Assembly (NCBI GenBank): GCA_019802505.1
Contig: JAFMOC010000006.1
Span: 4,869,501 to 4,933,500 of the forward strand
Direction of reading: 5' to 3'
Origin: Corydoras sp. C115
Taxonomy: Eukaryota; Chordata; Actinopteri; Siluriformes; Callichthyidae
Length of the DNA: 64,000 bases
The notes under the pieces are model-generated. The model made no database searches and was not told the DNA's origin. It saw nothing but the letters and a program-made list of their open reading frames with translations. This document shows positions 23,270-35,388 of this stretch, piece by piece (position 1 is the first letter of the stretch; each line of letters begins with the position of its first letter). Position numbers and translations under genes: made by a program.

Positions 23270-23421
23270 TTTGGCACTGTAAAACTATGATCTGATCCCT
23301 TGGTCAGTTAATACTTAATAATTGTATTTGGCACTGTAAAACTATGATCTGATCCCTTGGTCAGTTAATACTTAATACTTGTATTTGGCACTGTAAAATT
23401 GTGCTCTGATCCTTTGGTCAG
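23267..23421. repeat. 57-bp tandem repeat, 2.7 copies
   Basis: Units begin GTATTTGGCACTGTAAAA at 23267, 23324 and 23381. The first two are almost identical (ATAATT against ATACTT at the end). The third is partial and has about four changes. No coding potential. Confidence 0.93.
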
Positions 23422-24737
23422 TATTTTTAAAACCAAAAAATAAAATCTACAATATTAAATGTGCCATTGTTTAAATAAATTTTTTTTATTTTAAGTTTTA
23501 TGATTTTAAGTTAAATGTAGTAAATAAATAGTAATTAATTGTAATTGCATTGCATCTGCAAATCTCTCCAAAAATCTTCCTAACATATTTTTGTAAATCA
23601 GTAAAACCTGGAATTTAAGAGTGGTCTCATTTTGTCTGATAGAGAAATTGGTCTGGTTGTGGTAGAGGAAAAAATGTTCAATATAAGTGTACCTGTAATA
23701 GATTGTGTAACTAAATCAAAACAGCACTGGTGTGCAAAAAGTGCTAATTTGATTTTGTGCAGCATTTTGCTAAAATCAGTTTGCTGATCAATGAAAAATG
23801 TGCTGCATAATGGTGTTATCAAGATTTTTCTAGACTATTCACTTCCATTGCATGATAAAATTGCAACTAGACATTTTGCCTGCCTCAAGCTTATCATGTA
23901 ATTTACAACAAATTTGATGTATCCTCTCTATTCCAAGAAAATATTACTTTAAAATTCATTTTATGATTGCTCATCATCTAGTCTACTTATGTACTTATGC
24001 ATATGTTAAGGGAAAATTGCAAATATTGTTTTGTGCTGCCACAGACTGAAATGGAAATAAATGTTGCTAACTAACCCTCCTAGGAGCAATAAGGAACACT
24101 ATGTGCTAAAGCGCTAACATATCTTTAGATGAAAAATGAGGACAGTTATTCATTTCATATGATATTGTTTAAGTGCTGGGGCATTTTAATGTGCCTGATG
24201 ATTCATGTCAAAATGTTGAGTCCACTTATTGCTCTGCTGAAAGGATACAGTCATTATAAAGCATCCCAGTTCAAGAAAATGAGGCTGACCTCATTGTGAA
24301 CTTGCCTCACTCATAGTTGGAGGGTGGACCTATTTCTCATGTTTCTTCAATGCAGCCTGTTTTGCAGGAGCTAGTCACCTAAATGTCTTGTCTCTTACTC
24401 TCATGTAAACTGAGCCCAATGATGTCATGCTGACTACTCAGGAAAGAGCTCTAGTTTTATCAGCCCATCCAGATTATCTAAGCAATTACAATCATCTATA
24501 ATCAGTGCATAGAATAAAATGACATAAACAGAAATTTGTATTCCAAAAGATAATAGCTTTAAGACACAAGAAACTAAAAGTAAATAAATACTGTACAGCA
24601 TCAATTTAATGATTATTTACATTCATCAATTTGAAGACTTCTTAATACATTAAAATGTGTTGGCTAAAAATGTTGGATTTGATTAATTATCACTGTATCA
24701 TTTTATTAACATTAGTCCTCTGCAAACAACTAATTTA
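23422..24737. other. Intergenic DNA, possible conserved element
   Basis: No gene. Positions 24040-24500 are repeat-free and mixed in composition, with words such as CATTTTAATGTGCCTGATGA and TGATGTCATGCTGACTACTC. This is a candidate distal regulatory element, judged by composition only. Confidence 0.4.
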
Positions 24738-26334
24738 CAGTTGTGATCAAATTTATTCAACCCCCACTGAAATAAAGTGTTTTGGCCAGTTTGACATTGA
24801 TTTGGATCATTTCAGTCATCTTATTTACAATTATATCAAAGAGGCACTTATAAATTAGACAAATATAACATAATATTTATGATGGAATAACCACAAATGT
24901 CTTTACTGTGCTCACATCATTATCAGTTTTATTCAACCCCCTAGTGACATTATTTTTCAGTACTTAGTACAACATCCTTTTCCAGTTATGACAGCTTTCA
25001 AGCGTGAAGCATAGCTTGACACAAGTGTCTTGCAGCGACCTATGGGTATCTTAGCCCATTCTTCATGGACAAAAGTTCAGTCACATTCTTAGGCTTGCGC
25101 ACTGCAACTGCCTTCTTTAGGTCCCACCAGAGGTTCTCAATTGGATTTAAGTCTGGTGATTGCGATGGCCACTCTAGAATGTTCCAGCCTTTCATGTTCA
25201 ACCATGCTCTAGTGGACTTGGATGTGTGCTTCGGATCATTGTCCTGTTGGAAGGTCCAACGTCTCCCAAGCCGCAGGTTTGTGACTGACTCCATCACATT
25301 TTCCTCCAAGATCTCCTGGTACTGAAGGGAATTCATGGTACCCTGCACACGTTGAAGCTTTCCTGTACCATTAGAAGCAAAACAGCCCCAAAGCATAATT
25401 GACCCCCCGCCATGCTTCACAAAGGTGTTCTTTTGTTCATAAGCCTGGTTCTTCCTCCTCCAAACATAGCGCTGGTCCATTGTCCCAAACAGTTCTAATT
25501 TAGTTTCATCTGACCACAGTACACTGTCCCAAAACCTTTGTGGCTTGTCCACATGACTTTTGGCATACTGCAGTCGACTTTTCTTGTTCTTTGGAGTCAG
25601 CAAGGGGGTGCGCCTGGGAGTTCTGGCATGGAGGTCTTCGTTATGCAGTGCGCGCCTTATTGTCTGAGCTGAAACTTCAGTGCCCACATCTGACAGGTCT
25701 TTTTTCAGTTCCTTAGCAGTCACGCGGGGATTTTTCTCCACATTACGCTTCAGGTAGCGCACAGCAGTCGCGGTCAGGATCTTCTTTCTGCCACGACCAG
25801 GTAACGTTTCCACTGTGCCCTTTAACTTGAACTTGCGAATGATACTTCCGATAGTGTCTCTTGGAATATTTAACAACTTCGCAATCTTTTTATATCCATT
25901 GCCATTCTTGTGAAGAGCAATAACCTCTTCTCTTGTCTTCTGGGACCATCTCTTGCCTTCACCATGCTTGTAAACATAGATGTCTAGAAGGAGCTGAGTT
26001 CACAGTCCTTTTAAATCTGCCTAATTGGTGCTTATCATGCTTGATTGCTGCTCGTTGACATCCACAGGTCTTTTCAATACCTGATTGAAAACACTGGAAT
26101 GAACCTCTGTTCTTATGAGTGGTAGTTGTAAAGGGGTTGAATAATTGTGTCAATGAAGAAATCACAAAAAGGCCATTTAATACTTTATGACAAAAACAAT
26201 TGATGCTATCTTAGTTGCATTTAGTTCTTTAACAAGTCCTTGTAAGATTTCATTATGAACACAATTACAAATGTGCACTGAATTCCATAAAACCCTTCGC
26301 AGCATTGGGGGTTGAATAAATTTGATCACAACTG
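24738..26334 (-). mobile_element. Nearly complete Tc1/mariner transposon
   Basis: Both ends carry the same inverted sequence, CAGTTGTGATCAAATTTATT continuing to CAACCCCCA, and both are bordered by TA, the Tc1 target. Length is 1597 bases, the expected size. An internal repeat-like GTTGAATAA-type motif occurs at about 24935 and 26140. The single gene inside runs on the minus strand and is broken by two frameshifts. Coordinates are firm because terminal repeats and TA duplications agree. Confidence 0.95.
24957..25965 (-). pseudogene. Tc1-family transposase, frameshifted
   Basis: The main frame (25040-25876) covers the DNA-binding and catalytic domains. The N-terminal paired-like region starts IPRDTIGSIIRKFK, a GRGRKK hinge follows, and then the DDE triad: WSDET, QQDND and NPIENLW, with 34 residues between the second D and the E (DD34E). 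The true start at 25965 (MVKARD) and the segment leading to HKNGNGYKKIAKLLN are in different frames. The C-terminus (HEEWAKIP to GCCTKY and stop at 24957) is also out of frame after VTEL. Catalytic residues are intact but two frameshifts make it inactive. It would cut and paste at TA sites if whole. Confidence 0.92.
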
Positions 26335-26336
26335 TA

Positions 26337-29300
26337 TGTTCACGTATCAAATATTCCATTAGCACATGTAAAGAAGCAGTTTAATTTAATTTGATTAAAT
26401 TAACCAAGTATTTTAATTGTAGTTGTTCCCAAGAAGAAATTTGTATGAAAGTAGTCTCAAAAAATGTAAAAACTAAATGAAATAAAGAATAACTAATGAG
26501 TTTTCACTGCTGGGACAAAAGGTAGCTGGTATAATATAAGGCAAAAAAGGACAAGATAAAGAATAATTATCAAAATACAATACTTTTCTCTGGTCTAAGA
26601 ATTCAGTTGCCTTTACTAAAATGCTTACATTGTCATTTAGCAGGGGCTTTTTTCCTCACAAAAGTGGCTCACAAATGAGAGAACAACTGAAGTCAGTAGT
26701 TAAGCAGAAATCAGTTACATAGTAGTATTATTAAATCACAATATGATTTCAATGCCAAGATTTTACATACTGGTATTTTTTTATCTAGAGCAAATGCTCC
26801 TGGAAGACATGCAATTTGAGTTGTTTCTTAAAGACATTGAATGTCTCAGCATTACGGACAGGGTTGGGAGGATTATTCCATCATTTAGCAGTGGTGAATG
26901 ATATGGAGTGAGAGACCATATCATGATGCATAAGTGTTTGACTACAGTAGCATTGCCGTTGCAACGGTTACTCTGCAAATATTTCCAAAACTCTATGTTT
27001 TCTAATAATTATAAAAACATCTAAGTTTGAAAACTAGCTGTCAGTAAGGACTGGAGTTGAGAAAAGAAACTCTGTCTCACACTCTGCCAATGTGAAGGTT
27101 AAAGTCACAATGTGCAAAAATTAGAAGCAATGATCGTAATAGCTTTAAATTATTTAAGAAGGTTTTCTTGCTGACCTGGTGGACAATAAACAGTTACATT
27201 TATCATGTATGATAAATGATTATGAGATAGATTATAGATTATGAGATAGTAATTGTATGATATTTACAGATAGTTATATGAGATAGAATTGGAAATGGAG
27301 GGAATAATTGGAAATGAGCAGACCTGACACAAAAGAGATCACATAAGACAACACCTGCTGATCTGGCAGTACCATTAAAAAATATAGTATCTATGAATGA
27401 ATTGCTTTATCAGCTTTGTTTTAATAAAGCAACTTTTTAAATGTGTTTTACAGTAGATGAAGCTGTAGTGTTTTTGTGGTGTGCACAAGATACTGTCAGT
27501 GCTGTGAGCTCAATATGACTTCAGTACTTAACTGTCATGAACCTTAGCAATAACACTTTGCTTTGTCTTTCTCTTTAAATATTAAATTTAAAAACATGTA
27601 TGTTGTTAACCAAATATAAATGTTGTATTCATGTGACATTTGTTGCACTGCATGCATAAAAGCAAAACTAATGGAGTAATAATTAGCTGACTTCTACTGT
27701 ACTGTAGCATTATTTCCCTAATTAAACTTTGTAACTATAACTGCTAATGGTAATGTTAAAGCCAACGTTGTACTTGAGAGCAGTGCAAAAGCATTGTGTA
27801 ACTAATGGCCCCTTTTATACACATCTGATTTGGGAAGGTAAAAGTAAAAAATAGTGACAATATAATGTCATTAGGATGTACCGACAAAATGACACAATGC
27901 AAAGTCATGGCTAATGAGTCAAAGCTCAAATCATTTTCAGAGCAATCTAAAAGTTAGTTAGAGGAGTGGCGGTGGTTTTTGAGGTTCTGTCTCACTTGGT
28001 TGGGTCCGGCAGGTCCACATATTTAAACAGCATGCTGTGTACCATCACAAATTCTTTGATTGCATATCTGATTATTATGATTTATTTCCCCTTGATTTGC
28101 CATATGAAACCTAATTCTGATAAGTACAAAAAGATTAGAACACAGCAGTTAATCTTGCAGTGAACACAGCTATGAACACCCAGAAGACTATAAGCATACA
28201 TTGTATGTAGAAAGTATTTTCTAGTATTTAGAAAGCAAAACAAATAGTTGTAAATTTCTGGCCAGTTAAAACTATATTCTGACTGTAGCATCAACCTAAA
28301 GCAACCAGCATCACTATTACATTGTTCAATTAATTGAATCTAAAATGAGGCTCAACCTTTTTTAAAAACTTTTTTTCTTTATCAATTTTTTTTATACTTT
28401 TTTTTTTTTTTACTAATGAATAAAAACAACAAAGCTCTTTTTTTTTATCATAATTCTTGCAAAATAATGAAATTTAGTGGGTTGTCTTCCATGAATAAAT
28501 TTGATCCATTTGTTTACTGTTTCCTTGGTAGGATGGACACCAGAAATCAATATTTTTAAATGCTTATTACAAAGATCAGGCTGTTTTGCATTCTCTTGGT
28601 GATATGTGCAAAAACACAGAGGATGTTGGCTTGTCTGGTGGTATGGTGAATGCAAGTTAAACCTGGCATGTAGGAACCAGATATCTTTCTGCTGAGCATT
28701 AAAACTAATTTAACCAATGAATGACCATTCTCAAAAAAGTAAGACAACACATGGATTGTTTAAAAGATTAGAATGGCAGATTTGGTTTGAGCTGCATGAT
28801 TCAGTGCCCTTCACTGACTGATATGATTTGTGTGAATAAGCTGACTTTGATCAAACTACTTTTACCATCTGTGCAAAATAACAAACACCACATTTGATCT
28901 ATGTACAAAAAGAACAACACACACATTGGGCTGTAGGTTTAATATGTTGCCCTATTTCTGGACTGAGCATTTACTAACAGAAATATGAAGGACCCAAACC
29001 ACCAATTTAAAAATCACACAGGTCTTGAGCAATATGCTAAGTAGCTTCACTGTTTCCCGGTTTATCTAAATTAGTTACATATTCTAATATGTAATCTGTC
29101 TAAAAGATGATGTCACTGGATGATGAAAGAAACTGTAAATAAGAGAAATGCATGACGAACCTACTATAGAAGATGTAGGCGTTAGAATTGTAAACTAAGT
29201 ATTTGTCGCCATCCTGTGGTTTCAAGAGCAGTGGCAGAAAAGAATAATTGATGATCAAATTAATTAATCAAGCTGTTCAAAATTGCTATAATCGGTCATT

Positions 29301-29624
29301 CATAAATCATAATTATCTTATTAAAGATCTAAAAAAAATCCAGTACAGTAAGTATTTAATGAAATTTAAAAATGTAAAGAAAAACTGAAATGTAAAGTAA
29401 AAACTGATTTACAAAACATTTGTGCTCACCACTTTCTTTGTGCAATTTGAAATATTTTTTACTAAATCAAGTACAAGCGAAACAATAAATTGATGCACAA
29501 CATATTCAACTTGACTAAGATATGTTTTTTTTATATTGCTTATTATATTGCGTTTGGAGAAAATTATTGAAGTTATTGAATTATTGAAGAAATTATTGAA
29601 GCAGTACATTGTCACAAAGCAGCT
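26337..29624. other. AT-rich intergenic DNA, no gene
   Basis: Several short frames, all AT-rich translations without family resemblance. A stretch at 26810-26930 (TGTTTCTTAAAGACATTGAA, GGGAGGATTATTCCATCATT) resembles 49140-49240 loosely and is probably an old dispersed repeat. Positions 27720-27960 look unique but carry no clear signal. Confidence 0.5.
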
Positions 29625-29830
29625 TTACACAGTTAAAAGCCTTTAAACCCCCAAAGAGCAAGCCGATGCAAGAGTGAAAGAAAAAACTCCCTGTTGTGTT
29701 GTTATTTTAAGGAAGAAACCTTGTGAGGACCAAGACTCAGTGAGGGACTCATCCTCCTTGAACGGCCGGGCAGCATCAACAGTGTAGGACAGCCATGTAC
29801 AGATAGTGTCGAGATCAGATGACCATTGTA
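29625..29830. repeat. Dispersed fish repeat, copy 2
   Basis: Same family and same orientation as 18905-19115: CAGCTTTACACAG, AACCCCCAAAGAGCAAGCC, GAAAGAAAAAACTCCCTGTT, GAAACCTTGTGAGGACC, CATCCTCCTTGAACGGCC, GCATCAACAGTGTAGGACA. The following 560 bases to 30390 are AT-rich with nothing recognised. Confidence 0.78.
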
Positions 29831-30390
29831 TTGGAATACTTCAGGTGAAGTCACAGTAGATTTCGAGTCATTTATTCATATTTGGCATAGAAAAAAATTA
29901 ATTTCATAAAATATTTAGTTTTTCAAATACGTCTTTTAAAATAAATGTCATAAGGTGTTTAAAGGTTTTGTTTATAATTAAAATCAATAGGCCTATTTAT
30001 TTGGTAAAACAATAAATTTAGGTACTTAGGTATTATTATTGACCACCAGAGGTCAATATCGTAAAATAAATTATTTTGTACTTTGAAATCTAATTGGTCA
30101 AATTCTGTGTAGGTCTTGGTAAAACTTTCAATTTCAAAATGTTTTTGTCAGTTCGGTATTATATAGAAATAGACCTAAAATAAATGTATTTTAAAAAACA
30201 TGTCAACATTACCACCAGTTTTAATGCTTTAATATTTAGCCAATTGGAAGTTAAGTAAAAAAAAAAGGTCCAGAAAAAGCTGGTCTGACGTTGAAACATT
30301 GTACTCCATATTGACGTCTATGTGAGGTCATAGTTAGATGTTCAAATAGTGAACCTTGTTTGCACGTTTTTTGGACCTTGTTTTGCACAG

Positions 30391-30630
30391 GCAGTCCTGG
30401 GCTTGTGGTCAACAAACCAGCCTTGTGACCTGAAGGTCTCTGGTTTGATTCCCGGTCCCACCAAGTATTATGGCTGAAGTGCGCTTGGGCAAGGTACCTG
30501 ACCCCAATTGCTCCCTGGGTGCCGTAATCAAGGTGGCGCACCGCTCCGGACTACTGTGCTCACTTCACCAGTGTATACACACACATATACACTCAATGTA
30601 GACCTGCACATCTGCACATCCATTCAATGT
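30391..30630 (+). mobile_element. tRNA-headed SINE of a second family
   Basis: The head has a degenerate A box (GGGCTTGTGGTCAA) and a B box GGTTTGATTCC. The body has GCGCTTGGGCAAGGTACCTG and ACCCCAATTGCTCCCTGGGT, words typical of a widespread teleost SINE family. Ends near 30630 after a CA-rich stretch. Unrelated to the V-SINE body. No target duplication identified. Confidence 0.65.
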
Positions 30631-31032
30631 CTAATGTTAATTTAAATTTTGAACAGACTAGTACTATTGGTCCTGCAATTTTATTTTTATTTACTTAAAT
30701 TTTTTATTGGTTTTATAATCAGAAAACTTCAGGTCAGACATTATAAGGAAACCTCTATCACTGACAAATAGCATAAATATATTTTATTATATAAAATAGT
30801 TTAAGTGCAAAAAAAAAAGCCATACTAAATCAAAATAAAATTTTCTTTATTAGGAACTTAGATTTCTCTTGTGTAAATGTGCAATAAATCTTTTTGAAAG
30901 AAAATGAAATTTTTTGAAATGTGAAAATGTATTTTTATAATACAGTAATAGTGTACGAAATATTCAGACACTGTATTAACTAATTTAAGAATACTGAGAA
31001 GATATATAAAAATAACTATTTAAAAGGTTTCA

Positions 31033-31038
31033 TTTATT
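31033..31038 (-). terminator. Probable colec11 polyadenylation signal
   Basis: AATAAA on the minus strand, 130 bases past the colec11 stop codon, at a plausible distance for a short 3' UTR. Confidence 0.5.
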
Positions 31039-31167
31039 AGACCCACTCTCAGCATTGTATTAAGAAAATTTGTATTTGTATGTAGAAGGCCATTAACAGG
31101 ATGATAAAAAAAACATTCATTTTTGACAAATCAATAATGGTTAATTATACCTCAAAATCACTAATAA

Positions 31168-31559
31168 TCATATCTGGCTTTTGGTAAACTCACATACAAA
31201 GTTCATAGTGAGAGAGCAGGCTACATCAACCCATTCCCCTGTTGTAACAAGTTCCACACAGTCCTCATCCTCATAGGCATTATTGGGTTCTCCTTCACGC
31301 CACTTGGTGAATGTGCTCAAAGGTGAGCGATCAACATAAACAAAACTGCCCTCATGCTCCAAGTCATTAATGCCAATGAACACCCTTTGAAGTCCAGCCT
31401 CAGTGATGTATCCAGTAATTGCTCTGTTTGTAGTGGCATCATTGGGCATTGCCAGGTGTCCACCTTTACCTTGGCAGTAGAGTTCAGCATCCTGGTACTT
31501 CTTCTCTTCTTTAACCAGTAGGTAGACCTTATTGTCTATTTCTTTGATACCGGCAACAG
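31168..31559 (-). CDS. colec11: colec11 last exon: carbohydrate-recognition domain
   Basis: Starts after the acceptor CCCCTGCAG at 31560-31568. Encodes residues about 141-271, from VAGIKEIDNKVYLLVKEEKK through the lectin fold (VFIGINDLEHEGSFVYVDRS) to the stop at 31168. The four fold cysteines are present, including C242, C256 and C264. Confidence 0.94.
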
Positions 31560-34001
31560 CTGCAGGGGAGGGCAGTGCTGAAAAGTGAGCACTGGCATGT
31601 ATGTAAGCATACTACAGCTATTATGTATACCAGTATACATAATAATCCATTGGAATGTGGCACAAATACTGAATAATTTGTCAGGGTTCTTGGTTTGCAT
31701 AACTAGAGGCCTATATCACAGCATGCAGCACAGTTGACCAGATTAAAACTATAAAGAGTTCAAATGTTACGATGAAAATAACTAAATTTACCATGTGGTT
31801 TGATACATGCTTTATATAGAATGTATAATAGAATATAACATATAGAATATATAGAATAAAAAATATTTTGTTGCATAGCAAAAAAACATACCATTTTTAA
31901 TAAACTTCAGTTCATTGGTTAATTGTGCCACCTGATTATCCATTTCCCCAATCATCTTCCGCAATGGAGTACATTCACAGGAAAGTCCTTGTGGTACATG
32001 GCAGACAACAAACCTTAATTAATGCATAATTGTTTTAATTGGTGATTAAATGGATTACAGGCTCAAAATAAGTAAATCCTTACCTGGTTCTCCATTTTCA
32101 CCCTTTTCACCTGGATCTCCCAAATCACCCTTTAAACCTATAATTCAGATAAACCCAAAGCTATAAATCTTTTATAACCATTTTAGAATAAGTGAATTTA
32201 CTAGCTAAAGTTTACCTTTTGATCCAGTGGGGCCCATTTTTCCATAACGTCCCATAATTCCTTTTTGTCCTTTAATTCCAGGAGAACCTATATGATAAAC
32301 AAAATATGTATTATTATTATTAGCATTAGTTAATGTGTTAAAGGCTACACATATTGTATATGTAGTGATGAAGTTTATTCTTGTTCTTCAATGCAATCCA
32401 AACAAATCCTAAAATCCTAATAAATACTTACATTATTTTAGAAAAAAAAAAGTTTTTAAGTTGTGCAGTGAACACATTTAAATTTGGGATCAAACAATAT
32501 TAGAAGTGAATAGAAGTCAACAATTTTGTTGTTTCAATGTTTTAAAGTGAATGACCCTTCATCAGTTCATTTAAACAATCTCAGTTTTATGCCTAAATCT
32601 CAAATGTCATTTATAATAAAAGTCAGAAGTCATATATGTTAAAATACAAATGTTTTATTTAAACATGACTGTAAGCCAAACTTATTTGAAGTTCTCATTT
32701 AATATAATCTCCATTTAATACATCCAACATTATCCACAACAAATAAATATTGACACCGAGGCCCTTAAGCAGAGATTATTTAAGGATCCAGCTATGATTT
32801 TGTGTGTATAATGATTTTATGCATTATCAGTACCAGAAATTTCTCTTTAGAAACATTGCCAAAGTAAATCAGAATGCAGATTTACATCTCCGCTTTCAGC
32901 TTAACAGCATTTATTTTATGATTTTTTTTCAAAGATATAATTGAATACATAATAACTTTATTATTCCTTTATTTTCAGGACAGCCAAAATTAGTTTTTGC
33001 AGTTACATTTATATTGCAGATATTCCTATCCAACACATTTACAAGTAAGAGAGTCAGTAGGTTTGGAGTAGCAAAAATAGATGACGAGATTTGAAAAAGG
33101 GCTGGTGGAATGGTAATTTCTTTGAGTTGAACATTTCACAATCGCCTAATTTTCCATTTTTTCTCAGCTTCATAATTACTGGCTTTATCTCATCAACAGC
33201 GCTTTGGGCTTCATGTTGAATTATCCTTTTTTTAATAACAGATCTCACAGTCTTCACATTAAAACCAAATGCTAAAACCAAGAATACACATTTAGAACAG
33301 AATATCAATGAATACCTGAAGTCTTTTTTTTTTAAATGTTACAAATTATTTTATATGATGTTTATATAGATGTTTATACCAAAAGGTAAAAGTTGAAGCT
33401 CTAAAATGTCTTGTTAGTTTTAGAGGATACACTATGTATGAATGAATAATGTGATATACAAAATTCTAAGTGTTAGATAAAAATTTGAACTGCAACTGAC
33501 ATGCAATGATAACCTAAACTAGAAGCTTTTTGTAGTCTTTACTGCATCTTGGCCACTGAATTAAAATTCTCTTTATATCAAGTTCAGGTTTGTTGTCATA
33601 TGGTTTATGTGTACTTTAAATTAACTTTAGTATCATGAGACGTTGACATCATGTTGTTCACAGTACCCATATCTCCAGGTGGACCAACTCTGCCAGGTCT
33701 TCCAGGTGTCCCCTTCTCCCCCTTGCCCCCAGGCTCTCCTGTAATAACACAGAGTTAACTATATATGTACTGTACATAATAACATATATGCATATTTATC
33801 AGTTATCTAGAAGAGACCAAAAACCACTTGTCTGTTAAGTGTTTGTGTTTATTAAATAAATAAATATATACCTTTAAGTCCTGGAACGAGGATTTGAACT
33901 GAACAAGGGTCCTCGGTCAGATGCTGACCAGTTGTGGTCTTTAGCAGCATTAGACCCAGCACAGTGACCAAGACATGTAATGTTAAACTCTGTCCAGTCA
34001 T
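31168..34001 (-). CDS. colec11: Collectin-11 (CL-K1), six coding exons
   Basis: Secreted pattern-recognition lectin of the lectin complement pathway. Coding exons on the minus strand: 34001-33872, 33738-33667, 32287-32216, 32137-32084, 31987-31892, 31559-31168. All introns are GT-AG and every junction is in the same phase. The collagen exons are 72, 72 and 54 bases. The joined frame is 271 residues, the same as human COLEC11. Order: signal peptide (1 to about 25), cysteine segment DPCSVQILVPGLKG, collagen Gly-X-Y (about 44-109), coiled-coil neck (CTPLRKMIGEMDNQVAQL, 110-141), C-type lectin domain (142-271). EPN at 232-234 predicts mannose or fucose-type sugars, but the usual WND is WVD at 251-253, so one calcium ligand is missing. 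COLEC10 is less likely because the N-terminal SVQILVPGLKG is a COLEC11 signature. In mammals it partners MASP proteases. Introns hold no other genes; the 84-codon frame at 33054-33308 is not an exon. Confidence 0.93.
32084..33738 (-). CDS. colec11: colec11 collagen-encoding exons
   Basis: Three small exons (33738-33667, 32287-32216, 32137-32084) encode unbroken Gly-X-Y triplets such as GEPGGKGEKGTPGRPGRVGP, GQKGIMGRYGKMGPTGSKG and GDLGDPGEKGENGEPG. Each begins with the last two bases of a glycine codon, a typical collectin arrangement. The intron at 32288-33666 is AT-rich and holds no recognised element. Confidence 0.92.
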
Positions 34002-34021
34002 AATGTTAGCACTGCTGAATT
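33872..34021 (-). CDS. colec11: colec11 exon 2 with start codon and signal peptide
   Basis: Acceptor TTACCCATAG precedes 34021; the ATG is at 34001-33999; the donor is GTATAT after 33872. It encodes MTGQSLTLHVLVTVLGLMLL as a signal peptide, then QHLTEDPCSVQILVPGLK. The single cysteine is the one used for oligomer cross-linking in collectins. Confidence 0.9.
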
Positions 34022-34387
34022 CTATGGGTAATAACAACAATAAAACAAAATTTTAAATGTTTTTTTTATGTAAACACACCACCAAACAAAATGACAAAAA
34101 ATATTCAAGTAATAAGAAAGGGTATATTCATGTACGGGTTTGTTATAATAGTTTGTTGTAAATATACATAATTACTGCAAGTGGTTACAGAAAAAAGTAA
34201 TTACATATGCCTGGCAGAAACATAAAACATTTATAGCTTATAATACTATTTAGCCATGGACATTTACATACAAAGAGAAAACCTAATATGCAAGATATAT
34301 GGATTGAGTATGTTATTGCCTGAGGACAATAACATACTCATAATTGTATATAGTAGCAATTATGTGTGCAAATAAACAAAACTGTAA

Positions 34388-34391
<4 letters not shown>

Positions 34392-34474
<83 letters not shown>
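34392..34474. repeat. (AT)n microsatellite
   Basis: About 41 AT units, in colec11 intron 1. Confidence 0.95.
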
Positions 34475-34478
<4 letters not shown>

Positions 34479-34581
34479 TTATTATTATTTTTTTTTTTGT
34501 AGTGTACACAAATTCCTATATTCCCATTTCAATTTCATTACACATTCAGTTAAATACATTTATTTTTTAAATATTATACTT

Positions 34582-34920
34582 TTCATTCATTCATTATCTT
34601 CCGCTTTATCCTCTATTAGGGTCGCGGTGGGGTTCCCCATGCCCATCCAGGGGAGAACGTCTCGGGCGCTGGGCAGATACACTCAGGACAGGGCGCCAAT
34701 CCATCGCTGGGCACACACTCACTCACTCAAACACACTCAATTTGGAGAACTCAATTAACTTGATCCATGTTTTTGGACTGTGGGAGGAAACCGGTGAACC
34801 CGGAGGAAACCCACGCAGACACGGGGAGAACATGGAAACTCCACCCAGATGGGGATTCGAACCGGGAATCCCTAGCGCTGAGAGGCGAACGTGCTAACCA
34901 CTATGCCACCATGCCGCCCT
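34582..34920 (-). mobile_element. V-SINE with perfect target-site duplication
   Basis: Complete reverse-orientation copy from (ATTC)n to the full head end CACCATGCCGCCCT. Flanked by the 13-bp duplication AAATATTATACTT at 34569-34581 and 34921-34933. A and B boxes are intact, so it is one of the youngest copies here. Confidence 0.95.
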
Positions 34921-35035
34921 AAATATTATACTTGATTTAGTTAATATTGTTATAAATTGAATTTTTAATTCTAATGGTTTAGAATCTTTATCTAAATTAT
35001 CTTTATTATAAATTATCTTTATCTTAATATAATTA

Positions 35036-35388
35036 GGGCGGCACGGTGGCTTAGTGGTTAGCACGTTCGCCTCTCAGCACTAGGGATTCCTGGTTCAAAT
35101 CCCCATCTGGGTGAAGTTTCCATGGTCTCCCCGTGTCCGCGTGGGTTTCCTCCGGGTTCTCCGGTTTCCTCCCACAGTCCAAAAACATGGATCAAGTCAA
35201 TTGAGTTCTCCAAATTGCCCCATGTAGAGTGTGTTTGTGTGTGTCTGCGCATGTGAGTGTGTACCCAGCGATAGATTGGCGCCCTGTCCTGGGTGTATCT
35301 GCCCAGCGCCCGAAATGTTCTCCCCCCCCCCTCCGCGACCCTAATATAGGATAAAGTGGAAGATAATGAATGAATGAATGGATGAATG
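35036..35388 (+). mobile_element. V-SINE, full length
   Basis: GGGCGGCACGGTGGCTTAGT head, B box GGTTCAAATCC, complete V domain and tail with GAATGAATG end. Part of the tail (the GGATGGGCATGGGGAAC stretch) is deleted. Lies only about 100 bases from the 34582 copy in opposite orientation, so the pair could form an inverted repeat in the colec11 primary transcript. Confidence 0.92.

Noticed and set aside
23267..23421. CRISPR array
   Set aside because: Tandem units without unique spacers, in a vertebrate genome.
33054..33308. 84-codon minus-strand frame as an extra colec11 exon
   Set aside because: No collagen or lectin features; inserting it would break the collagen repeat and the exact 271-residue length.
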